A stretch of 64,000 bases of DNA from Eonycteris spelaea (taxonomy: Eukaryota > Chordata > Mammalia > Chiroptera > Pteropodidae), in assembly GCA_003508835.1 (NCBI GenBank), contig PUFA01000314.1:1054001-1118000 (forward strand), written 5' to 3'. Positions 23,441 to 34,410 of the stretch are shown here, piece after piece. The notes below the pieces were generated by a model that ran no database searches, had not been told where the DNA came from, and saw only the letters and a program-made list of their open reading frames with translations. Each line of letters starts with the position of its first letter. Position 1 is the first letter of the stretch. A program made the translations under genes and the position numbers.

Positions 23441-23664
23441 CAGCGGTCTCCAGCCTTTGTGGCACCAGGACTGGTTCTCCTACGAGAATCTAATGCCTGA
23501 TGACCTGAGGTGGAGCTGAGGCGGTGATGCTGGCTCTGGGGAGCGGCTGCAAACACAGAAGAATCTTTGCTCATTCGCCCACTGCTCACCTTCTGCTGTG
23601 CGGCCCGATTCCCAACAGGCCACAGATCAGTACCGGTCCACGGCCCGGGGCTTAGGGATCCCTG
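23441..23664 (+). mobile_element. hAT-Charlie element (Charlie3/MER1-like), second copy
   Basis: It starts 'cagcggtctccagcctttgt', passes through 'ctacgagaatctaatgcctg', 'gaggtggagctgaggcggtg', 'ggggagcggctgcaaacaca', 'ccttctgctgtgcggcccga' and 'cagtaccggtccacggcccg', and ends 'ttagggatccctg'. It is the same family as the element at 684-894 but in the opposite orientation and with different internal parts kept. No clear 8-bp target duplication survives. Confidence 0.85.
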
Positions 23665-24045
23665 CACCAATGCATGGACCCCTTGTTTTGCACAGACCAG
23701 GGCTGGGAGCTATCCAAGTTTCCCGGAAGACCATGAGACTGACTCTTACATGCTCTGATGAAAATCTGCATGAAATATACAATGAGAACTAAACCACTGC
23801 CCGGTGATGTGGAAGATAAACATATTACATTATGTTTTCTGTTTCTACACAGTGTATTTAGATGTTGCTATATTTTTAATAATTACATGATTTACGACTG
23901 TACAGTACTGCTTTAATGCATACAATGATTCACATACTCATTCCCCCTCTTGTTGGTTCCATTTAAAACTAGCTTATTCTTTATTTCAGTGAGTCTAAAC
24001 GTGTGTATTTTTAACAATCTACATCACGGCTACCTTAAGTTATTT
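23665..24045. other. AT-rich unclassified sequence
   Basis: Nothing recognised. Confidence 0.4.
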
Positions 24046-24150
24046 TATAAAATCAGATGCCTTGATGCTCCCCAAGGCGGGCTATATAAGAATCTCTCAT
24101 GCTGAGGCATAGAAATCAACATTTTAACTACCACTCTAGTTGATTTACAA
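24046..24150 (+). mobile_element. MER5-like hAT fragment
   Basis: 'gaatctctcatgctgaggca', 'tagaaatcaacattttaact' and 'accactctagttga' follow the second half of MER5A-type elements (consensus words 'gaatctctggggatggggcc', 'caacattttaacaagc'). Only part of the element is visible and it is diverged. Confidence 0.5.
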
Positions 24151-24929
24151 ATGCTTCAAAATTTTTAAATCGTGGCTTAATTGCGTAGTTGATATTTTCA
24201 TTATGCCTGTCCAGCCCTGCCATAGGGGGGTTCGTAGACGAAATTGCTGATCAGAGGCTGGGAAATGAAGCAGAGAGGCGATCCAAACGTATGAATTTAA
24301 GCACACACATTCCCACCCTGATTCCTCCACAGAGCTCTAGTTCCAAATTTCTCATTTAACACGAGTTTTCGTGAGCGTTCCACCATGGCCGGAAAGGCTC
24401 AGAATAGTCGAGCCGGAGAATGAACTGCCAACGAAGGCAGGTCCGGAAACAGTCAACGCAGGCTTGTGAGTCCTGGCGTCTCCCGGGGAGCGAAATCCGC
24501 ATCAGCTGCAGTAGAACCGCATGAGCAATAATCGTGACGTGACAAAAGGTGTCCCTTGAGGGCGCGAGTAAGACGATTGGGCGGCAAGCGAGTGCCTTAG
24601 AAGCCGGAGACAAGAAGAAGGCCGTCCTTGTGAAAGACGAGCCACGTTTGCGGTCAGAGTGTTGGCAGTGCTGCGGGGCCCTTCACTTTTACCCTGAGGA
24701 ATTATGTGGAGCCCCTGCAAATCCTGAACGGGCAAATATTAGCTGCTGCGTGATCCAGATTATCCTGGGGCATGGAGCACTGTCTGGACCACTCTGCTAT
24801 CTACGCGTAAAACGATGAAAGCTTGGACCGTGGCTTCGTGTGGAAGGAGGAGGAATGAGACGCAGAAGTGTTTGAAGAGATTGGGAGGCTGGCAGCCTCA
24901 TCCAGAAGACATCGTTACCGTTTGTGCGC
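24151..24929. other. Unclassified sequence
   Basis: 24350-24830 has frames open on both strands without recognisable protein. CpG is frequent. Confidence 0.4.
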
Positions 24930-25240
24930 TAAGCGACCGGTTTTCTAAATGAAGCTAAAGTGACAGAGTATAAAATGATTCCATGCTGTTTCCAGATTCC
25001 TTGGCTTCTCACTCGAGCCTGACACATCTGTGACTGACGTCACACCTCGCCAGAAACCCAGATCACATTCTTAGTCTCCCGTTCGTGTGTGCTCTAGACC
25101 ATTGTTCTTACACCTGCCTCTTCCAGGGTTATTTCATTAAGATTGGGCAACGCTGCTGGCCACAGAGAGGTGAGAATTAAAGCAGCCAAAGCTGACCCGG
25201 TGAATCTGGTTACTTGATAATGACGTTGTTAAGTACCGAC
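24930..25240. promoter_or_regulatory. Candidate conserved non-coding element
   Basis: Non-repetitive, with a CRE-like 'tgacgtcac' near 25034-25043, 'gagaattaaagcagcc' and 'acttgataatgacgttg'. The call is based on texture and the CRE half-palindrome only. Confidence 0.22.
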
Positions 25241-25429
25241 GGGGAAAGGGTTTACGACTATTGAATAAAGCTAGGCTCGAGATTATCTAGAGATTTCATG
25301 TACCCTTCTTCCTCTTGTCCACGATTAGCGTAAATGAGTGGCGTTTGCACTAAAGACAAATTGTACTTCTTACCACGTATATCACATTCATTTCATCCGT
25401 GATCTCGACAAAGGATGGTGGTGCCATAA

Positions 25430-25745
25430 GTTCTAGTGGTGTGGACTCAAGAGTAAACAGGCGTTAGGTGGGAGGGAGCCGGGGGATGGGTGGGAAAAGG
25501 GGACAGATAAGAGGGGCAAATTGGTAGTCACAAAAGTCCAGGGGAATACAAAGCACAGCATAAGAAATATAGTCGATAATATTGTAATAACCAGGTATGG
25601 TGCCGGGTAGGGACTAGACTTATTGGAGTGATCATTCCGTAAGTTATAGAAATGTCTCATCCTATGTTGTACACCTGCAATGAATATAATATTGTATGTC
25701 GACTGTTATTGAAAAATAAAAAAATATATATATATTTTTTCTAAA
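25430..25745 (+). mobile_element. LINE-1 3'UTR, 5'-truncated
   Basis: 'ttggtagtcacaaaagtcca', 'gaaatatagtcgataatatt', 'ggtatggtgccgggtaggga', 'acttattggagtgatcattc', 'tgttgtacacctgcaatgaa' and 'tattgtatgtcgactgttat' match the 3'UTR of an L1 subfamily I associate with bats and some other laurasiatherians. The tail 'gaaaaataaaaaaatatata' marks the 3' end. Several A-to-G changes create CpGs (for example tcgata, tcgact). Confidence 0.85.
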
Positions 25746-26580
25746 AAACTAAACAGGCATTTAAAAATTATATAAACATTGATGCTTTATTTTCATTACA
25801 TGGAGCCATGTTTTCTGTAAAGATAAAGTGATATCAATTATCACATTAAGCTAACTGAAACGTATTTTTAATCTTACGGGGAAAGCTGTAAGGCCAAAGT
25901 TACGGTTCCTCAGAATAATCCCCCTCCTCAAATTTTCGGGTAACGGAGAAGACACACAGAGAAAGGCAAGTCTTTCTCTGCCCCTCATAGGAGCCAGTTC
26001 TCTGTCACCAGGACCAAGATGAGGAAGGAACCGACAGCCCTTCCCATTTGGACGGTCCACCAGGAGGGGCCCTGGCAGCCCAGCAGAAGGCGCATCTACG
26101 AGTCTGATGCCCTCAGCACTGCCGATTCCAGAGGGGATGAGCGGTCGGTCCAGCAGCCCAGGCTGGAGAGCCGCAGAAGTAAATCCATCGGGGATCAGGC
26201 CGGAGCACACAGGCGGTCTGTGTGCTGGATCGAAGGCTTGGCGGAAGCGAAGCACACAGAGCCAGTTCCGACGGCTCCGAAGACGCTCCAGTGTGCATCT
26301 TGACGACGCTACATTCCTGTCCCAGTTTCTCCTCTTGATCAGGACTCATCCATAACGGCCCTCACGGAGACATGTGATCGTTTTTTCCAGTTGGCTGGGA
26401 CCAGGAGCATGAGCCCATTTCTTTCAGAGAGCGGTTCAGGATAAGAAAAGCTACCGTGTCGAGGTGGCTCTAGTGGAAGGAATATTTGCATTCGGTCACC
26501 CCTTCCAAAGGGGGCTCTGGGCTTAAAGGGTTAAAGTTGCAGACACAACTTGGATGAGTGGCTTAGGGCTCTTGTCTTCC

Positions 26581-26581
<1 letters not shown>
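25746..26581. other. Unclassified sequence
   Basis: 25746-25860 is AT-rich. 25960-26340 is GC-richer with open frames on both strands and no recognisable domain. No gene is called. Confidence 0.4.

Positions 26582-26617
<36 letters not shown>
26582..26617. repeat. (AC)18 microsatellite
   Basis: 36 bp of perfect AC dinucleotides. A poly-A tract follows at 26682-26696. The open frames through it on both strands are artefacts. Confidence 0.97.
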
Positions 26618-26621
<4 letters not shown>

Positions 26622-27329
26622 CTTAAGGGACCTGCCGTTCCTTTGTCAGTTTGTAAAAGACTGAAATATCTAATTGGTTCAAAAAAAAAAAAAAAGGAAT
26701 CGATAATTGTAAACCATGGTGTCAAGAATTAGAAAAAAAAAGATTAATTGCAGGTGGTCCTCGCTTAGGGCGAATTAACGACCCCAGCGAGCAAGGCTCT
26801 AGCAATTAATAAAACCACCAGCCATAAGATTTACATTAGCGTTCAAAGGTCACCCCATTACAACAAAGGCATTTTTCATTAGGACAAAGAAACTGCAGGG
26901 AAATCCCATAAGTGCCCCTTATCTGCATGATTGTATTAGCTTCTCCACCAGCAAGAACCTACGGAAGGAAGGACAGGGAGTCGTGGAGAGGACCTTCTCG
27001 CAAACTCTGAGCGCTATCCGCATTCTCAGCTCCCGAACGGGCCTTCGAGAAGCGTCCTGAGGGCTTGGGGAAGCCAACACGTAGCTCCACGTCCAGTCAC
27101 ACACAGATGACGGCTTATCCTCATCCGTGCAAACTGAAGGTATCCAGGAGGTGCTTTGGCTTTCTTATAAAATCTACATCTCTTCCTCCTAGTTTGTGAT
27201 CATGAGACATTGATGAGCCAGTCAGCAGCCCCTCGACGTGAGTCACCGTTTTGATTCCCCGTGGTTCTCAAAATTCACATTGACGAATCGTGGCACAACC
27301 TCGTCTATGTCTAGATTGTTCTCTGCAGC
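26618..27329. other. Unclassified sequence
   Basis: Apart from the poly-A tract at 26682-26696, nothing is recognised. 27120-27329 may be an extension of the following reverse L1 3' end. Confidence 0.4.
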
Positions 27330-27625
27330 AAAACGTGTGTGATATACATCTACATTCTTGCATGATGCCTCAGGGTTTTGCTGTTACATAACATTCCATT
27401 TTAAGAAGTAGAACAATTCTGGCATTCACTGATGGACTTTTGGGTTCTGTCCGGTTTGGGGCGATGACAAACTTCCTGTAGAGATTCTTGGTGTGCCTTT
27501 CATTGACGTATGTTTTTATATCGCAAGGCTCCGTATCTAAGAGTAGAATGCAAAACACGTGGCATTTTCTTTCTTTTTGACTTTATCCATTCTAGCAGGT
27601 TAGAACAGCAAACTTTTGACACATG
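27330..27625 (-). mobile_element. LINE-1 3' fragment, reverse orientation
   Basis: The plus strand carries antisense L1 ORF2-end phrases: 'cataacattccattttaaga', 'attcactgatggacttttgg', 'ccggtttggggcgatgacaa', 'cttggtgtgcctttcattga' and 'ccattctagcaggttagaac'. It is diverged and truncated. Confidence 0.7.
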
Positions 27626-27679
27626 TTTGATTAAATTAAAGTATGTTACAACATTGAGTTTTTCTACATTTTTCTTAAA

Positions 27680-27865
27680 ACATTTTTTTAAATTAAATTT
27701 ATTGGGGTGACATTGGTTAATAAAATTCCATACGTTTCAAGTGCACAATTCAATAATATGTCATCTGTATATTGCATCGTGTGTTCACCACCGAACATCA
27801 AATCTCCTTCCATCACCATATATTTGAACCCCTTTACCCTTACCTACATCCTCCTCGTTTTCAAA
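27680..27865 (-). mobile_element. LINE-1 3'UTR, reverse orientation
   Basis: 'aattaaatttattggggtga', 'cattggttaataaaattcca', 'catctgtatattgcatcgtg' and 'tgttcaccaccgaacatcaa' are antisense of the L1 3'UTR end also seen in sense at 18150-18212 and 34330-34410. Because its 3' tip lies at about 27680, beside the 5'-ward part of the other reverse L1, it is a separate insertion. Confidence 0.85.
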
Positions 27866-28594
27866 TTTCAGAAATCTTCTAAACCAGGAATTAAATACTC
27901 TGTGCCTGCTGCTACAGATTAGAGAGGTTCTCTGACATTAGTTAACACTTTGAAATGACAGAAAACAGACCGTGCCTTGTTTACGCGGCTTTCATTGGAT
28001 TCGGCACGACTCAGGCCTGGGTACATTTCTCTAATGCCCCGAACCACAGCAGCGTTCTGCATTTCTAAGCCTGGGATGTCCTCTCTTATCCCCAGACCTT
28101 TGGGAACTCGGCCAATATTTCTGTATTTGCGTGTTTAACTTTTTAACGTGTATATACACCTGTGCCAAGATTCTGTACTTGATTCTTTTCTCTTTCTGCC
28201 TGACACACTCGAGCTGGATGACCTCACCCATTCTCTTGCGGTGAAAAAAAAAAAATCACCAGAGTACATAAAATTCCCAAAACACACCTCAGGTCTCATC
28301 GAGCGGGGCCAGATTGAGCCCTGGTGTTTCAAATCCCTTTGGCATGGGTACAGATCCTGAGCCAAACAAGAAAAGATTGAGCTGATGTAAACGTGACTCA
28401 CATATCCAACTGTTAGTGAATCTAAAATGATCATAGCCTTTCCAGGTCACATAACCCCCTGAGCAGCACTTTAAAAAATAAAAGGATACGAAGTCAGAGT
28501 TTCTATGAAAATCTCTAAAATACATATTTACTGCTGATTTTACAAAGATAGGAGAAAGCTTAAAATGCTATTCAAATATAATATTCATTCAGTT
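27866..28594. other. Unclassified sequence
   Basis: Poly-A lies at about 28243-28254. Nothing else is recognised. Confidence 0.4.
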
Positions 28595-28740
28595 TTAAAT
28601 TCATTCCACTTGTATTTATCGGACATCTACTAGTGCATGCTGGGGATTCAAAGCCTCAGGCTTCAATTAGTGTTTACCTAGTGGAGGAATTAAATAAAGT
28701 AACCAAATAAATATTTAACAGCTTCAGTTCATTGTGTCTT
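28595..28740. repeat. Ancient interspersed repeat
   Basis: 'tcattccacttgtatttatc', 'tctactagtgcatgctgggg', 'attcaaagcctcagg' and 'taaataaagtaaccaaataa' follow the same old-repeat motif noted at 4485. The family is not fixed. Confidence 0.4.
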
Positions 28741-29244
28741 CGAGTCACTTGGTGATATACTAGAAATCTGAGGTCATGACCCGTAACCCGAATCACTCAC
28801 TCATTTCGAGAATATAAATTAAACATTTTGAGAGATCACTAGAAAAGTTCATCCAAGTTAGGAATTTTTAATGTCCCCATTTGGAGCGATGCATCCGTCA
28901 ACCAACAGGGACCACTTTCGGGATGAAAAATCAACCCTAACACGCAGCTTAACATCACAAGATGCTGACCGGTTCGCTGTAACATGTCTCTCACAGGAGG
29001 TGATTCACGAAGAGATTCCCCAGCACCATCTGCCTAAAGCTCCTGAAGACATTTCCTCTGAGTTATTTCAAAGAAAATGCACAAGAAAGACAGTGAGCCA
29101 AAGCCCATCCGCCAAAGTTTCTACAATGCTCCACGCCGAGCTGATAGACAGTTACCACCATCAGCCACTGGGGCTCATTCACGGACAAGGTTTTCTCCTT
29201 ATTGGTGTGATGTGTGTTCATTCGGCAGCTTCTGGGAGGAATCT

Positions 29245-29246
<2 letters not shown>
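28741..29246. other. Unclassified sequence under a chance 209-codon frame
   Basis: The frame 28871-29500 is open for 209 codons. It passes directly through the TG repeat (translated as alternating Val and Cys), its two sides have no recognisable domain, and other frames are open over the same stretch. It is not called as a gene. Confidence 0.5.

Positions 29247-29294
<48 letters not shown>
29247..29294. repeat. (TG)n microsatellite
   Basis: About 21 perfect TG units followed by 'tatgtgt'. It is one of the longest dinucleotide arrays in the window. Confidence 0.96.
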
Positions 29295-30137
29295 CCTCCA
29301 GGAGCAGCCCACTCATGGCGCATCTCCTTGAAACAGAGGGTGGCCGTCATCCAGACACCAATCCACCCAGGACACCGTTTAGACGAGACCCACACATGGA
29401 TTCACAAAGGACAGAGACTTCCTGTGGAAACCATCACCGTGTAGGAGACCGGACTGAGTATTCCAAACCCACACTGGGCTGGGCCAGCAACTGCCCTTAG
29501 CAAGTTCAAGGAAGCCAAGCCTCTTCTTGGGAGACCTCACGCACATTTCCTGAGAGTTCCATCATTAGACATTTTGTTGAACGTAGCCTGACTTGACTCT
29601 CTCTCTAAGCTATTTTTCCCTAGAATTATAGTATATGTGAGAAACAATGAAAGGCAAAACGAGGATCCCACGTCTCGGAAACTGCATCTTGTTACCATCT
29701 TAACTGAAATTTAACAGTTATCTTCCCCGATAGATTGGAGACAGAGCGTGGGGCAGATGAAGTGTGTCGCTGGCCATCATTAACACGCATAAACGCGACG
29801 TCTCAAACAAATGAGAAATGGAATAATTGTAGGGAGTTCCTCTCCATACGTTGTCTCTAAGTCTGTAACTACTCTTTGTGAAAACACAAAGCATTTGGGA
29901 GCTTATGGTTGCTCTTTGGGGAGAATCCAGATAAGGAAGGAATTGTTGCTATACCCACCGCTCTGACTTCATTAACTAACACTCCGAATGCACCCATTTT
30001 TCTATTTACAAAATGTAGATAACATCGACTTCTCGTAAAGTTCAAGAAAGAAGATATTGCCACGCTTCCTCTGATGGCTGACTTCCCCGAGGCCATCTGG
30101 TTTCCGGGTCTCTGAAGGTATGTCAAGACCAACTAGA
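29295..30137. other. Unclassified sequence
   Basis: No gene or repeat recognised. Confidence 0.45.
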
Positions 30138-30342
30138 CCTAGGTCACCAAACTACGGCCCAACTCTGGGTCCTCTGCTTGCTTTCTTTTTGTAAATAAAG
30201 TTTTATACTGGAATAAAGCCACAACCATGCATTTACATCTTGTTCGTGTTGCCTCTGGATGCTTCGGGGCACCCTTGGGGCAGAGTGGCCTGACCCCCGA
30301 AACACTCAGTGTCTGGCCTTTTAGGAAGAAGTTTGCCAACAG
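30138..30342 (-). mobile_element. hAT-type DNA transposon remnant (non-autonomous)
   Basis: 'ccaaactacggcccaactct', 'ttgtaaataaagttttatac', 'ggaataaagccacaaccatg' and 'gaagtttgccaacagcc' match a widespread mammalian hAT family whose consensus includes 'aaataaagttttattggaac'. I cannot fix the family name. The borders are approximate. The orientation is arbitrary in the absence of a consensus to align. Confidence 0.65.
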
Positions 30343-30749
30343 CCAAACTATGACCCAGCCCCTCCTTCAGCGACGAAGAGCCTGTGTTTCCAATCAATTC
30401 AGAGACCCACCCTAGACAGGGCAGAAAACCCATGAAACGAAACCCGAGGTCAACCATATAATATTTCTCATCATGAGATTTGTCTAAAACTGCAATCTTT
30501 GACACAATGATTGGCTTTCGTTGGTGTCTTTCAGAGAGGGGTGCAAATGAACGGCTGTTAGTTGTGTTTAGATGTGTATTTATAAACAAACTTCCATTCA
30601 CCCTTCCTCTGTCATCATCATGTCCAATCAGTTAGAAAAATGCAGGTGTGGATGAAATGTTAGTCAAATTTGATTGAATGAAATGCTTTCTGTGACATCT
30701 GCCCCATGGGACAGCATTTCTCTGCTACCATTTCTCTGCTTCTATAGAA
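30343..30749. other. Unclassified sequence
   Basis: Nothing recognised. Confidence 0.45.
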
Positions 30750-31083
30750 CAGGGTTTAGCACGTGGCACCCCATGGGCCAGATTCAGCTTGCTGCTTGAT
30801 TTCATGCAGCCCGCCGGCTAAGGACTCTCAACACTTTAAAATAGTTCCGCCCCTTCCCACCAAATCAAAAGATCGCGTGACAAATACATAAGATTCACAT
30901 TGTAGAGCCCACAAATGGAGTTTTAGTGAAGCCCTGCTGTGTTCTTTCTGCACGAACTGGGCGTGGTGACTTTCGCACTAAAAGGGCCGAGTTGAGCAGT
31001 TGACTATTTGCAGCAGAGGCTGGCCCACAACACCTGCAACGTCCACTCTCTGGCCCTTGGCAGAAAAGAGTCTACTGACCCTG
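30750..31083. mobile_element. hAT-type DNA transposon, nearly full length with target duplication
   Basis: It starts 'cagggtttagcacgtggcac' and ends 'gagtctactgaccctg'. The inside has 'catgcagcccgccggctaag', 'aatcaaaagatcgcgtgaca', 'gggccgagttgagcagttga' and 'ctggcccttggcagaaaaga', the same family as the remnant at 30138. The flanking 8-mers 'ctatagaa' (30742-30749) and 'ctatagtg' (31084-31091) agree at six positions, consistent with a decayed hAT target duplication. Confidence 0.75.
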
Positions 31084-33015
31084 CTATAGTGTCTCTCCTG
31101 GGGTCTGTCCTGCTGTGTCTTTCATGGCACCGAATGAGGCTCTGACGACACAGAGAAGAATCAACATGAAGGGTCACCAGGTCCCGTTAAGAAAGGGCTC
31201 CTTTGGTTCTCGACAGCCTCTCAAAGACCAAGTGCCTCTGGCCTTGACTGCTGTGTATTTCCAGTTCGTACTCGCTCCTCGAGCTCCCAGAAAACTTATT
31301 TGTATTCCCTGCCCAATGCAATTATTCAAGAACCTTATCTAAGAGTAACCCGTCACCACAGATGTTGGGTAGGAGCTTAGGCGTGGTGAGCTAAATGGAA
31401 GTAAAAGCACAAAATGAAGACAATCAAAGACAGTAGACTTTTGCCCTATGCAGGCCTTCAACTGATTAGACGAGGCCCTCCATTATATAATGGCAATCGG
31501 TTTTGCTCGGCGTAACCAATTTAAACGTTAACCTCATCCAAAATACCTTTAAGGAATCAACAGGAATAATGTTTGAGCCAATATCTAGGCACCTCACGGC
31601 CCACTCAAGTTGACGTACGGTTTTAACCGTCACGGGAACAGTGACAAACAATGATTTATACTTTCAGTTCCGAGTGGCAACTAAAGTTTTATAGGTTATT
31701 TCTAAACTTAGACATGGGCAACTCTAATCAACAACTCTGCTAGGCTTGAATGGAGGCCTTGGCAGCTTCCTAGTTTAATACATACGAAGTCACTCCCGAT
31801 GTCGAAACTGCTGGACTGTGTCCGAAATAAACACCAAGGCCCAGACATCATTATTTCTGTTATTGGTTAAACTCACAAAACAAATAAGCCTACTCCACTT
31901 TTTGAATGTATAGCGTCTTCTGCCTTAGGTGAAGAAAAATTCCAATTCACATTTTACTTAGGTAATCAATCTGCAAATAAAGCTGCTATAGGTGCTAAAC
32001 TCGTAAGCAAGGAGTCTGCGGAATTATCACTTCGAATACGAATTTTGCCGTGCTTATAATTATTTCCTTTATTAATATCCCTGTACTTCCATTGTGGTAC
32101 TAATGCCTTATTATTTTTTTCCATTATCCCAACTCTCCTCATTATTTCTGAAACGTTTTTGTGCACTGCCGCACAAAACTTCCTGAAGTTTCCCCTCTGT
32201 GCCCGACTCAGCAAATCAAAGCAGAACTCTACATTCCACTGTTTTTAAAGTATCTGGTTTTAATTTGCTTTCCTGATGCTTGTGAACACTCAATTACACT
32301 TGCTAGGGCAAAAGGAGCATAGGTTTAGGGATTATGCAGGCGAGATTTGAATTCTAAAAGATGGTCTGCACGATAAAGTCAGGAAAGTATTTTTGTTCCC
32401 GGGACAAGAGAAGAAAAGCTTGCTTTGAAAATAAAGGAAGAAAGGGAACGGAGCTGAGAAGTTTATTCACATATATGTGCATATACATCTCTCGTGGATT
32501 CTGTTTCTCTAGAGAACGCTGACTAATACAACCTCACGAATAGGGCAGGGGGACAATCACAGACCTAAGTAACTTTGGAAATGGGCACCGTCTGCAAGAC
32601 TAAAGACAAAAGAACTGTACATAGCACTGTACTTGATAAGGATTTCTCCCGTGGGGGTATGAGTTAACAGTTCTGAAACTACGGTCCTTTTGTACCAGAA
32701 TCGAACAATTAAATAAATGGATGGTGCATGGGTGGGAACCACGTTTATCACTGTTGAAATGGAAAGTCACAGACAATCAAGAGAACTCGACAAGGATCAA
32801 TTAATGGATAAGAGTTGGAGACATCGGTACAACCTCGTGTTCACTTAATACAAAAATAATTACATATAGAAATATTTCCAGATAGGACACGCACTTGGTC
32901 AGCATACACACACGCATTTCTCTGCTCTGAGAGCTGAGGGGGTCTAGTAGCAACAATGTTCCAGGAGCAACAAGAACACATCTTGGTTTCTAACAACATT
33001 TTCCAAAAATAGGAA
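31084..33015. other. AT-rich unclassified sequence, no gene
   Basis: 31360-32480 is AT-rich and CpG-poor. A phrase at about 32497-32530 ('ggattctgtttctctagaga', 'gctgactaataca') is the kind found at an end of some old LTR or DNA-transposon families but cannot be placed. No open frame looks coding. Confidence 0.4.
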
Positions 33016-33059
33016 CCGAGGCTCCTTAGAAGAATGGCCGAGGCTCCTTAGAAGAATGG
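33016..33059. repeat. Exact 22-bp tandem duplication
   Basis: The unit beginning 'ccgaggctccttagaag' occurs twice back to back (33016-33037 and 33038-33059) without a mismatch, so the duplication is recent or maintained. It could also be an assembly or polymorphic indel site. Confidence 0.95.
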
Positions 33060-33274
33060 CCGGTTCTAGGACTGGGAAAGAAATATATAAAATGAGGCTG
33101 GAGTATCTGGTACCACCAGTAAGTAAGAATGTGCTCAGAACGAAAACAAACAAACAAAATGCTACAATGATGGATGAGCCAACTGCAAGAGACCCCAGCC
33201 AGCAAGGACCAAGCCTGTGGTCCATGGCAGCTCCCTGCACTGTCTGCAAATCCCCAACGCCTCTGAAATATCCA

Positions 33275-33410
33275 GCTCGGGCCATCATCTCCATTTCATG
33301 GTAGAGAAACGGAGTCATAGAAAGTTCAATAACTTGCCCCAGGACACCAGGCTATGAGGTGGCGGGTCTGGCCAGTCCCCCTAACTCAGCATTGCTCCCC
33401 AGCTGGTCTC
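33275..33410 (-). mobile_element. MIR SINE fragment, reverse orientation
   Basis: 'tccatttcatggtagagaaa', 'cggagtcatagaaagttcaa', 'taacttgccccaggacacca' and 'ggctatgaggtggcgggtct' follow the MIR core on the antisense strand (consensus words 'gaggaaactgaggc', 'acttgcccaaggtcac'). It is truncated and diverged, as MIRs normally are. Confidence 0.75.
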
Positions 33411-33934
33411 TCCACGGCTCCAGCTCATGCAAGAGTAGCATCCTCGCCAGCGAGGCAGTCCATGTCTGCACGTGCAAGAGCCGATCAAGAGGCATTAGCT
33501 CGGACGAGTCATGTCGGTCCTGCGAAGGAAGTACCACTCTCCCGCAGGCTGGAGGTGAAAAAACACGACCTTGACAGAAGCCGTGCCTTGCCCGGTGTCT
33601 CGAAGCTGGTGAATGTTCGCGTTCTCACCATCCTACCCAGGATTGAGATAATTGTTACCGAGTAGCGATTAGTTATTTCCATCATATCTGCATTCAGACT
33701 CCGAATACCAAACAAGTTCAAAGTGCTACTCCTTTTCCCCAATAGATCACAATTTGCGCGACCCAGGAAAACTTTCGAGAACCACTCAAAACATATAATT
33801 ATGTGCTAAGCCGTCACCTTGTGTAAAGCTGCCAACAATTTTTACTTTGCTACCACACGACCAAAAATAATCTGTGCGTGTCAGAAGGTAGCGGAGCGGG
33901 AGGTAGGAAGATGTCTTAACAGCAGAAAACATGT
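33411..33934. other. Unclassified sequence
   Basis: Open frames on both strands at 33354-33742, none recognisable. Confidence 0.4.
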
Positions 33935-34410
33935 ATGGGTAAAGATGTATACACCCCTATACTCACGGCAGCGTTATTCACGGTGTCCTTGGGCGTATTG
34001 CATAAAGAAGACATGGTACAAAAATACAATGGAATGTGGCTCAAACCATAAAAAAGGAATGAAAGGTTGCCATTTGCGATGACATGGGTGGTTCTCGAGA
34101 GCATCATATTAAGTGAAATAAGTCAGATAGAAAAGAACAAGAGCCATTTCACTTACATGTGGGATATAAAACAGATAGACAGACAGACAGACAAAGACAA
34201 CAGGATCATGGTTACCAGAGGGGAAGAGGGTTAGGGAGCATGAAGAGGGTAAAGGGGCATCCAACTTATGTGATGGAGGGAGACGAGCCTTTGGGTGGGC
34301 AGCACACAGGGTAATACACAGATGATGTGTCACAGGATCGTACACCTGAAACTTACCTAATGTTATTAACCAATGGCACCCCGAAAAATTTAATGAAAAA
34401 AATCAGAATT
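33935..34410 (+). mobile_element. LINE-1 3' end (ORF2 terminus and 3'UTR)
   Basis: 'actcacggcagcgttattca', 'tacaaaaatacaatggaatg', 'gccatttgcgatgacatggg', 'aagtgaaataagtcagatag', 'tttcacttacatgtgggata', 'catggttaccagaggggaag', 'acacagatgatgtgtcacag', 'gtacacctgaaacttaccta' and 'aaccaatggcaccccgaaaa' run in order. A small deletion lies at about 33983. It contains a (GACA)n patch, 34170-34195. It is the same 3'UTR family as the L1 at 17395-18212. Confidence 0.9.

Noticed and set aside
28871..29500. 209-codon open frame as a gene
   Set aside because: It runs straight through a TG microsatellite, has no recognisable domain on either side, and two other frames are open over the same DNA.
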